Source: Antennarius striatus (Eukaryota; Chordata; Actinopteri; Lophiiformes; Antennariidae). Taken from it: 64,000 nucleotides of DNA. The stretch lies in NCBI RefSeq assembly GCF_040054535.1, contig NC_090783.1, positions 2,802,001 to 2,866,000 of the forward strand, in the 5' to 3' direction. Shown in pieces: positions 10,363 to 24,378 of the stretch (positions within the stretch are counted from its first letter, which is position 1; every line of letters starts with the position of its first letter). The notes under the pieces were generated by a model. That model was not told the DNA's origin and ran no database searches. It saw only the letters and a list, made by a program, of their open reading frames with translations. The translations under genes were made by a program, and so were the position numbers.

Positions 10363-13300
10363 ATGTCCCTTCATCAGTTTCTGTTGGAACCCATCACCTG
10401 CCACGCGTGGAATCGCGACAGGACACGTAAGCCTGACACTTTTATCCCATTTAGCTCGTTATTCCTTTATTTAAATACCAACTGCAAACTTTCAATGTCC
10501 CATATAAGTACTCAATTGTTGATTTAACTGAGATTACATTAACACAATATAATCTTATAAGAAGAGTCCGGGTTTGGCCAGTGTGTTTTCAGTTTTTGTC
10601 AACTTTTGCATTACGTAGCCCTCTTCGGTCAAACTTACATTCCAGAAACGGGTCTAACCGGTTGGTTACCTGTTCGCCTATCTTGTTGACCTGCTAGTGT
10701 CTCTGTTTTTTCTTCAGAAATTGCTATCAGTCCAAATAACCATGAAGTCCATATCTACAAGAAGAGTGGTAACCAGTGGGTTAAAACCCATGAGTTGAAG
10801 GAGCACAACGGACACATCACAGGTAATCAGACAGCATAAAACAGTATTTAAACTACATGTTTTTACAAAGATAATTTGATCTGTCACGCATCTTCTGTGT
10901 TACTATGCCTAACTCACACTTAAATATGACATAATGGTCATTAGCAAGTGTTGATGCGCATAAAATACCTGTGTGACTGAGGCCCCGTCCACACGATGAC
11001 GGATTTCTTTGAAAACGCAACTTTTTAAAAATGCATCGAAAACGATTCGTGTCCACGCGACAGCGTCCACACGTAAACGCACCAGTGCGTTTTCGAAGAC
11101 GGCTATAAGCATGCCAAACCATGTGGTGGCAGTATTGAGTCAAATTTTATCCAATAGGAATCCTCCGTGTTTTGTTGTCACAACACGCGGGCCCATAAAT
11201 ATGACGTCACAGAGGTTTTCGTCGCAGGCAAGACGTCAGCGTTTTTAAAAAGTTGCGGATACACCGTTCACACGACAACGCAGACCCAGCGTTATCTTTA
11301 AAAATCCACCTCGGCTAGCGTTTTCGAAAAGTTGCGTTTTCGTTCCGGATGAACGCAAGAAAAAAGTTGTGTTTTAAAAAAACCCGTCATTGTGTGGACG
11401 GGGCCTGAATGATCTCTTGCTGTTAGACATTATTCAGCTCAGTTACCTCAATTTTGAAACACTGTTTAATGCAAAGCGTCTCTTTGACGTTTTTCCAGGT
11501 ATTGACTGGGCTCCCAAAAGTGATCGTATAGTGACATGTGGAGCAGACCGTAATGCCTATGTGTGGTCCCAGAAGGAAGGGGTGTGGAAGCCCACACTGG
11601 TCATCCTCAGGATCAACCGAGCCGCTACTTTTGTCAAGTGGTCTCCGCTGGAGAACAAGTTTGCAGTTGGTAGCGGTGCTCGGCTCATCTCTGTCTGCTA
11701 CTTTGAGTCTGAGAATGACTGGTGAGTCTGCAGGAACAATCAAGATGGTTTGCAAATGCATCATGATTCATCCAAAGGTATTCCTCAAGCCCAGGAATAC
11801 CTTTTTTTCCAACATCGTACCAGTCTTTTCTGCCTCAATTTGCTCAAACAGATAATTTTATTATTTTTTGTCAAACTAAAGCTGTGAATTTCTTTACCTT
11901 TTATTATATCCCGCTTCAAAGCAGTTATGCATTGTAATTGTCAGTGTTCGTGTGTTCGCCCGTTTGTTAGTTCGTCTACTAAATATGTTCGCAACCGTTG
12001 CACATAGAAAGATTAAACAGAAAGCACATTACTCAGGCGGCAAAGAGGATGAAGATGAGATGATGACCTTGAGAAAACTAGGTCAAGGTCCAATTTCAAC
12101 TTTTGTACACTCAAGAACCGGATACAATAGAGAGACGAGGGAGAAGGCGAGTGTAAGACCATAGATCAAAGCTAGTGCTTTGATCAATGAGAGTAGGTCA
12201 GAGCACTAGCTTTGATCTTTTGACCTATGCAAGTAGGTCAGGGTAAAATTTTGAATTCAGGGTTGTCGTGGGATGTTGCAGACTGTGACTGCCTTGGTTC
12301 TGGTTTTTGTTTTGGTTCCAGTTTTGTAAAATTAAGAAATAACACAATCATTTCATACTTATTAATTATAAAGTAGAACGTTCAAAACACCCATATTGAA
12401 GTTGTCTAATGCCTCAGGTGGGTCAGCAAGCACATCAAGAAACCAGTTCGCTCCACCATCCTCAGTCTGGACTGGCATCCCAACAACATCCTGCTGGCCG
12501 CTGGATCCTGTGACTTCAAATGCAGGTGAGTGTCATCACCAGTCACTCATATGGGAGTAAGATGGAATGATTACAAACCTGCCAACACTCTTTTTTTGCC
12601 CTTGCCCCCTAGGGTGTTCTCAGCCTACATTAAGGAGGTGGAAGAGAAACCAGGCCCCACGCCCTGGGGCAACAAGATGCCATTCGGAGCTGTGCTAGCA
12701 GAGTTTGGAGGAGCAGGTCTGTATGCTACAGTAAAATGTTTTGGTGTATTATTAGCTGTAAGCCTTCAAGCTGAATCAGACCTGATTTTTTTACTCTCTT
12801 TGTGTCCTTTAGGTGGAGGGGGGTGGGTCCACTCTGTCTCTTTCTCTTCCTCTGGTAACCGCCTGGCCTGGGTCAGCCATGACAGCACTGTCACTGTGGT
12901 GGACAGCTCTAAGACTGCCAGGTATTCAAACTACAGGGGGAGCTTGTTTATGGCCGGCAGCCTTCTCGGAATGTGCCACAAGGCATTCCGTTGTTAACAA
13001 CACAAAAACTGTGATGCTTGGTGTCACTGTTGGTGACCAAAATGCACAGTCTAACCCTACACTCTAATAAATGTGTTGAGCACATCTCCTGCTCGTAGAA
13101 CCTTTTTGAAGCTATTTTTAAGTCGTTGCTTCTGTTCTTGCAAGGATATTTCCTTGTCTGTGGGGGTGTACAGTAGTATGAAACCATTGGAAGGTATTTA
13201 ATCCAGTGGATGTGTTGCTTTAGTGTCCTTAGAAGTCACACCTGCACTGAATAAATTGAGAATTTAAATTTGTCATCATTACCTTCTTTTACAAATGAGG

Positions 13301-14434
13301 GGGGGAAAGCTGCTTTTTTTATTCCATTTAAAAGGCAATTCCTTACATTAAATGAATGAGGCATTATTTCTTTCACTGCTCATTATATTTTGGACCCTGT
13401 AGTTGTGCTATCATTTACAATCTTATTGTTGTTTTGGTGCCATTGAAGTGAAAACCCTGGTGAACCAGGTCCAAGGCTACACTGACATAATGATGACCGT
13501 TGTTAACAAGTTGAAGGTGACATGAATGAACAGGCGGAGTTGGGAACAGGTTCTCACTTGAAGCTCTGCTGAGGCTGTAGAGTGCTGTCTGTTGAAATGA
13601 CAGTTAATGCAGTTAAATGTCAAGCTTATAATTACGGTGTTTGTGTGCTTCTTTAGTCCCTCACAGCTGAAGACGGAGTTCCTTCCTCTCCTCAGCGTCA
13701 TTTTTGTCTCAGAGAACAGTTTAGTAGCTGCGGTAAGCATAAAACATTCACACTGTTGCATGTTTAAAAACATAAATATACTAAAGAACACAGTTTTAAC
13801 GCTGTCTTCGTCTTTAGGGCCACGACTGTTGCCCCATGCTGTTCCGTTGCGACGATGCTGGAACGCTGACATTTGTGTCAAAGCTTGACCTCCCCAAGCA
13901 GAGCATCCAGAGGAACATCTCAGCCATGGAGCGTTTCAGGAACATGGACAAGCGAGCCACCACCGAGGACCGCAACACTGCCCTGGACACGCTGCACCAG
14001 AACAGCATCACGTGAGTCGCATCTGCTCGGACGTGATAGGTTTAGATAATCTGATATTCTGTTGACAGCTACTTAAAAACTGCAGGACAAAATTTATATT
14101 TCCCACCTTATTTCTATGAGGGTTGAAGGAGTGCATCTCATAATTGGTTTTCTTAGACTCCTCTTTAACACTCTACATGTGTCTACATGTCTGGCCCTCA
14201 GCCAAGTGTCTATCTTCGAGGGGGACAAAAGCGATTGTCGCAAGTTCTGCACCACAGGCATCGATGGAGCAATGACCATTTGGGACTTCAAGGTACTAAT
14301 TCAAACGAAAATGATCAGCATCCTTCTGCAAAGAGGAATGATCTCAGATCTCCCAGCTCTAAGTGTCTCCTTCTTTGTGCGTTTTACCTTCTCAGAGTCT
14401 AGAAGCTTCTATCCAGGGTCTCCGCATCATGTGA
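10363..14434 (+). CDS. arpc1a: Actin-related protein 2/3 complex subunit 1A (WD40 repeat protein)
   Basis: Ten coding exons (10363-10426, 10718-10822, 11499-11721, 12418-12525, 12613-12716, 12813-12921, 13657-13732, 13818-14011, 14202-14292, 14396-14434) join in frame to 370 aa, the length I recall for human ARPC1A. The protein starts [20 protein letters not shown] and ends [10 protein letters not shown]40 blades are visible, for example [39 protein letters not shown] and [15 protein letters not shown]. The product is the seven-bladed propeller subunit of the Arp2/3 complex, which nucleates branched actin. Residues such as [16 protein letters not shown] favour 1A over 1B. The exon starting at 10333 carries 30 nt of 5' UTR. 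Intron 2 holds a MITE and intron 3 an inverted repeat. An AATAAA at 15127 is the probable poly(A) signal. Confidence 0.96.
10981..11405. mobile_element. MITE with terminal inverted repeats and TGA target duplication
   Basis: The left end GGCCCCGTCCACACGATGAC and the reverse complement of the right end differ by one base over about 22 bp. The element is 425 bp long and flanked on both sides by TGA (10978-10980 and 11406-11408), a 3-bp target-site duplication. No transposase is encoded. A 3-bp duplication fits PIF/Harbinger-type mobilisation, but the superfamily is inferred. It sits in arpc1a intron 2. Confidence 0.85.
12163..12218. repeat. Inverted repeat in arpc1a intron 3 (17-bp perfect arms)
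   Basis: The left arm at 12163-12179 (AGATCAAAGCTAGTGCT) and the right arm at 12202-12218 are exact reverse complements around a 22-bp spacer. Copies of TAGGTCA and AGGTCAAGG surround it, so it may belong to a larger repeat. Confidence 0.8.
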
Positions 14435-16680
14435 AGGAATCTTGTGAACGAATGAAGAGAAGCTGCAGCCTCACTTTTCTCCAACAGCACCCCCACCTCA
14501 CCCCCTCCACACAGCCAATAACATACATAACTGACCACCTTACGAGTGTCTGCTGAAGCACTGATCAGACCACATCACACTCTTGTGGGTGTGTGCAAAC
14601 ACTCTCACACACACACTCGAGTACATACATGACGTGTGGCATCACTGATTTTTTTTTTGTTTGTTTGTTGTTTGTTTTTAAATGAAGGTTAATCAGGTGT
14701 CAAAATGGGAAGGTCTTCTGACACGTGTTAAAGCGTGACGTGAAACGTGTGTTTTTATGTTCTTTAACCTCCTGTACCAAAAGTTCAACACTAAAAGGTG
14801 TGTTTTATCCAAATGTCAGACTGTGTTTCACTACTGAGTAACCCTGACATGATTTCTGAATATTTGTTTAGTAGATTGGAGGACTTAATGTTTTACTTCC
14901 TGGAGTATAACACATTTTCTCCAGCAGGTGAAGTCATTGTTCAGGGTTGGGTTCTAGATAATCTGAGGTCATGTTGCTGGTTGTTCGGTAGACAGCTGTA
15001 CAGGATCTGACGGTGGAGGAAAAAAAAAAAAACAGCTGTCAAAACTGCGGAGTCTTTCTGTAGCTATCACACTAAAACCACAGAAGACGGAGGATTTCTA
15101 TGTAACTGGTTATGAGATAGACATGAAATAAAGATAAAATACATTTACAGTACTCCAGCTGTCTTGACTGTTTCTTTGTCTGTACTGGTGCACTGCTGTA
15201 GGTTTTGTTTATTTGCGAATCATATTTGTATTTATGTGCATAAAAACCATTGATTTTTGCAGGATGTAAGGCTTACTTCCTGGAACAACAACAAGCTATG
15301 CACTAAGAATAAAAATAAAGCCCTGCAGGACAACAAGCAGGTTCCTAAAATCAATCTATGAAGAAGACATGTATTATTCATGAATTTTAATTGTTTTGAA
15401 CAAGAGTAAACGTCCTCAGTGAGGCATGTGCTCACAGCTAGTATTAGCATGCTAACAGCACCTGTAAAACATGTTTAGCTTTATGGTTCTTTACATTGGA
15501 AATTTGCATGCGAGTATTTGATAAATACTCATTCACAAGCTAGCATTAAGTACCATATGGTAGGTTTTGCAGGTGCCAGCTTCATATTTGCTGGTAGATG
15601 AAAAGAGACCTGATGATGCTTTTAGGGAAACATGATGGTAAATTTTTGCTCCATTTCTGTGACTGAGCATCATTCTGCCATGCTGTTAGCTTGTTGTTAA
15701 CATCAGAATGAGAAGGTTTTTAAATTCATATGTGCAAGCAAGAAAGCTTATATTACTTCAGAGCTGCTTCTGCTGATTTCATATAATTATTGCGGTTGTT
15801 TATGCATTCCTCTAACAGGCATCTTCAGCTGGCAGTAATAGAATGTTTGAGTTCATTTGGCTGCATGCAAAGGAAAAAAAGAGATGATTTGGCCCAAATC
15901 CATCAAGGTTTGGTCTGACGATTTAGCCTTTATATATCTTTTAGTAATTCACTTTGACATGGAAATATCTGCTTATAGAGATTAGCCAAGTTTCGATTTC
16001 AACTCCATTCTTCCTTCTCAAATTGCTAATTGGCCTGTTAACAATGACTGGCACAGAGAAGAGGAAGTGCTGGCCCAGATTAATGTTATCCATTATGTTG
16101 GTGTTTGCTATCTACATTGGAAGCCCAGAGTTATTAGCCATTGTCCTCAGAGGATAAATCTTCATCAGACTTGTTGATGGGTTCCAGGAAGGTGTAAACA
16201 GGGTCATTCAGGACTTTTTCTATTTGCATAACACTTTTCTGACAAATATAAGTGCAGAAAAGTGAGGAGAAATAAATGTAACTTATAAAACATAAAAAAA
16301 CCCTGTATAGCTCATTGTATAGTCAACTTTTCCTCTGTGACATCACTCCTTTATCCCTTCTGTTGCAGTTGACTTTGGGCCGTCCCCTTTTCCTCTTTAT
16401 GCAGAAATGCATTCCTTCTTTTCCTCGTCTGCCATACTTCAGAAGTTTTTCTTAGCTCCTCCCTCTCTCTCTCTTCCTTTGAAAGAAAAAGAAAATCCCT
16501 GTTAAAATCCTGTTAAAAATGAAATACTTGCTCCCGTTCTCTCAAAACTCCCTGAAATGTTCCACTCCTGATCTTTTTCAGCCCGGAACATAAGCCTGCA
16601 TAAACTTCCTGCATATCTCCACCTCAGCGCCTCACCATACCCTCCTCCACCTCCCCCTCTGACCTCTCCTCCCTCTCTTC
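14435..16680 (+). other. arpc1a 3' UTR and arpc1a-arpc1b intergenic region
   Basis: The 3' UTR of arpc1a probably ends soon after the AATAAA at 15127. Beyond it I see no convincing exon; an open frame at 15954-16157 resembles nothing I know. Confidence 0.5.
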
Positions 16681-16866
16681 AGCTCAGCTTCTTTCTTCCT
16701 GAGCTCACTCTGTCGTTGGCGTTCGTGTTGACTGGCCAGAGTCCGCGAGCTGAACACCCTCCTTTTTCATTTGCTCTGCCACCTTCCTCAGTCTCTGCCT
16801 CTTTCTCCTCTTTGTCTCTCTATCTCAGAGGCTTTTTCGCCCATTCATCTTTGCCCAGCCCTCAGG
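16681..16866 (+). promoter_or_regulatory. arpc1b: Probable arpc1b 5' non-coding exon
   Basis: A strong CAGG/GTAAGT donor follows 16866. The segment carries the 27-bp element (16722-16748) also found in the arpc1a leader, at a similar place relative to a donor. The upstream limit is unknown. Splicing is predicted to an acceptor at 17396 or 17418, ahead of the ATG at 17477. Confidence 0.55.
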
Positions 16867-17476
16867 GTAAGTCGCTTGGGAAATATTTAACAGTTGACTG
16901 GGTTTGCTTTGACATGTCAGACAAGCAAGCACACACTTGGTGAGTGTGATGCAATTTCATTAAAAGCTAAAAGTGCACAACAGGAAGCCACGCTCTTTCA
17001 CTCAGAGCACAGAAACACGGATGTTATGTGAACCGAGCCCTTCTACCAGAACTGACTGTGATGGAGATGTTATTTCCTGGGTGTGTACTCTAGCTGTGAA
17101 GCGTGGACTTTGTTTGGGGGATGTGTGTTACTCTTGATCGGCATCATTCCTCTCATGCCTCCAAAAGTCTGGATCTCATTAACACAACATGGATGTGATA
17201 AGCTCCATGTTTTTCTGCACATAGAAGTTAAACTAAAGCCTATTTTATTCTTAAGGTGCCTCAGATACCTTCAACCTGCTCTGACGGCGTCATCTGTTGC
17301 CTACTTATCTAATCGGCTGTAGTTCAGTTCTGTTTTCTTTCCATTTTGCAGCTTTCATTTAAAAACAATCGTGTTTTTCTACCTTATGCTTTTCTAGACT
17401 TGACCGTTATCTTGCAGCTCACCAGCTACTGGTTCCTCAATCCACTTCCTGGTCAGTTTGGAACATCTGATTGGCC

Positions 17477-20999
<3,523 letters not shown>

Positions 21000-22050
21000 G
21001 CTGAAGTTTGCATCACCCAAACCAAGTATATTAGCTTCAGAAGAAACCTGCTGCCGTATTACTCAAAGCTTCTCTGCCCTATTTTAATCAGGTTTTTTTT
21101 ATATACGATTTAAACAATCAGACTCAGGTCTTTCGTTGTTTGGAATCCTTCTGGATGTTTTTGCTGAAGTGATTAAAATCAACACTGCTGACAGAGGACC
21201 GACCACAAGTCTGTAAAGGTACTTTTGGACTTTGTTAGTTAATCATAGAGAGTTCAGGCTTAAAACAGGATATTTTTATCCAACGTGATGGAAGGCTGCA
21301 ATTTGTTAAAGCTTATGCTGGTCATAAAATGCATTTAATAAATGAAAACTGTTTCAGTGTTCAATGGAGCGTCACTACAGGTGTGTTTTATCACTTTCGC
21401 AGATGTCTGTAATATTTTAAAATCTTAAACCTTATGAATTTAAGAGTGTGACTATGACGTCTTGAAAAATCACATTACAGTATCTTAGTTTGAAATACCG
21501 TAATTTTTTGGGGTTGCGACTAAATTATTGTTATATTATATCCTGTGAATTCGTGAATTCATTCTGAATTTTCAGCTAACATAATTTTTTTCTAGTTAAA
21601 TGCCAACTTTTTTCTTGCAATATGTTTTATTCTGGTAAAATTTTACTTGTGGATTTTTGTTCTTTTGTAAAAAATGACTTTATTCCTGTTTTATTAATTT
21701 TTAATGAAAAATTAATAATGCAATATCTTTTTCTGGTAATATAACTTTATTTTTCTATTTATTAGTATCATTATTAAATTATGATTCAATAAGTCCTTTT
21801 CATAATTCCGACTTTTTTTGTTTTGACGCCATTCAGTGTAGTAATAAGAGCTCCTCGTATGACCAACAGTCATGTCATATTTTTTAAATCCATTTATTAA
21901 AAAAAAAAGTTTTTAAAATGCTAAATTTCAGTATGAGCCAAAAATCAGCTGGCGCCACCTAGCGGCAGGAGAAATCACTACGGATCACGACAGATTTCCC
22001 CAGCAGTGATGAAAAACAACCTCCTCTTCACCGAGTCGTGATGACATGAA
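21000..22050. other. arpc1b 3' UTR and intergenic region before mmd2
   Basis: The poly(A) signal AATAAA is at 21337-21342. The rest is AT-rich with no recognisable exon. Confidence 0.5.
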
Positions 22051-22058
22051 GAGAGAGA

Positions 22059-22140
<82 letters not shown>

Positions 22141-22170
22141 ATCAGCATCAGCATCAGCATCAGCATCAGC
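22051..22170. repeat. (GA)n followed by (CATCAG)n microsatellite
   Basis: An almost pure GA run (22051-22139) passes directly into about five CATCAG hexamers (22140-22170). It sits just upstream of a GC-rich stretch that leads to the mmd2 start, so it may lie in the promoter or 5' UTR. Confidence 0.95.
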
Positions 22171-22459
22171 ACCACCGAGCAGGAAGAGAGCGGCTGCCTC
22201 CTCAGACATCCTCCCCCCCCCCGACCGCAGCGCGTCCTGCCCGGAGCCTCTGGAGGCGGCTGGCTCGGGATGCGTCCGTGTCCCGGTGCTGCTTGACGTG
22301 ACGATCGCCCCACGACGTCCTCGCGGTTGAAACGTTACGTTGGACGCTCCTGACGATCTTCCACAGAGAACGACCGGCCGTCCGCTCCACACTCCGAGGG
22401 GAACCAGGCTCTCGCCATCCTGTCTGTCTGCTGTCAACTGTTGCTGATTCCCACTGTAA
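22171..22459 (+). promoter_or_regulatory. mmd2: GC-rich probable promoter/5' UTR of mmd2
   Basis: This CpG-containing stretch lies between the GA/CATCAG repeat and the first candidate mmd2 ATG at 22460, which is followed by a good GTAGGT donor at 22474. The assignment rests on position and composition only. Confidence 0.45.
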
Positions 22460-24338
22460 ATGAATCTTGTAAGGTAGGTGGAGTGTTTTCATCCCGGTAA
22501 CGGGACACCGGATTAGAGGCGGCCGGTAAATTATGTAAATTCTGACGCGCACCAGGAGGATGAGGATGAGGAGGATGGAGCATTTCCATGTTCCTCATGA
22601 GTGATGATGTAATTATGTTGGAGCTCAGAGTGGAGTTGACACCTGCCACTCTCTTCATCTTCATCTCGTCTCCTCTGCCTCAACAGGCCCTGATGGTGTC
22701 CCATTTATAAAATGAGTCTGGGTCTAGGGCTCAAACTGAACATGTTCTCTTCTCTTCTGAGAGGAAAGGAGAAAATGAGAAAATGCCTATCTGAGAAGCC
22801 AGAAGTGGGAATTGTATTTTTAAAATTTTAATTGAAAAGTGACTGAAATTATCAATCGGCCATCAAAATTATCAGTAGAAAACTGTTAAGGCCTTTGAAA
22901 CACCAGATATTTCTGAACTCCAGTAGGAAACCAAATATGGATTCATGATGTCATCGAAGCCACAGGCTGATTATATTTATATTCTTTACAAAAATACATT
23001 TATTAATTGATTCTGTTTGTCAAATAATCAGAAATATGATCAGAAAATAATCCTTACTTTTTTTCCCCACACAAATAAAATGTCAGTTTTCTCTATAAGG
23101 CTACTGAATGTAGTGATGTGTTAGTTAATTTTTATATTATTTTAAATTGAATATTTTGGTGAAACAAGCACCAACAACATTATTTCAATATTTTTTCTTG
23201 TATTGTATGAAAACTCAAACATGAAATGACATCACAAAATATTGATTTCAATCACTTTCATTTTTTAATTCACAACCGAGGTGACGTCTTCAAACTGCTT
23301 GCAAGAGCTGAAAAGTCAAATATATTTTATTTTTATTCATGCAACAAAAGATTGAAGCAGATAACTATTAAAAACTGAGATTATTTGACTTTTTTTTTTT
23401 TTTTTGCTTGAAAGATTACAAAAATATAATTCATCATCAAAATTGTTGCAGATTTATTTTCCCAAATCCACTCATCATTATCTGATGCTCACTTTTACAC
23501 CCGATATGTGACCATCCCTGACAGCACATTCATCTAATGCTAACTGGACTGAAGCTGAATGAGGCGGCTGAAGCAGAAACTTCCTTCTGTCCGTCCTGCT
23601 GTCACATGAGAACACTTCTCACGGCTTCTCATGATGTCCAGCGCTCGTTTTCTCTCTGCCTGGCCTCTGGCCTGATAATTATCAGCTTGATAAAGTCATT
23701 ACAGACCCGGCCGAGCCTGCTGGGCCTTGGCGCCGGATCACAGAGCCAATCAGGCGACGGGAGGCCGACGTTGGATTAAGGGGAAGGGAAGGGTTTGTAT
23801 TTGGGACGGGACGGAGGTATTAATAACCCGGAATGAGTGTCACTCTAAAAATGGGAGACAAGAAGATGGAGGGTGTGCTGTAACCACAGTTGTGTCTCCT
23901 GTATCCGCCTACAGGAGGATCAGGAGCATCATGTATGATTTAAGGAGGTTTGTGCTGCAGTGTGGGAGGCAGCGGTGCTCTGCTGTTGCTCACACATGTA
24001 CTCTTGACAGTTTCTCTCCACTTCTACTCAAAGATTTGCCAAAGTCTCCACTTACTTTTCTCGTTTTTTCCTCAAAGATGATAAATAGATGTTTTCCTCT
24101 GTGTCGCCATACATGAAAATTCATAATACGAATATTTAGTTTGAGTGGAATTCCCTTTGGTGACTTTCTCATTTGGAGTTCCACCAATTGTAGAAGTGTG
24201 TGTGTTTGTATGTGTGTGTGCGTGTGTGTGTGTGTGTGCATGTGTGTGTGAGAGAGAGACACATAACTAAATCTAGGTCTCTTATGAAATCTGTCTCTGT
24301 AAAATGCAGCATAAAAACAGGGAGGGGTTGCATTTGTC

Positions 24339-24378
<40 letters not shown>

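Noticed and set aside
22046-22330. Open frame with Arg-Glu and Ala-Ser repeats
   Set aside because: It is only the translation of the GA and CATCAG microsatellites in the mmd2 upstream region.
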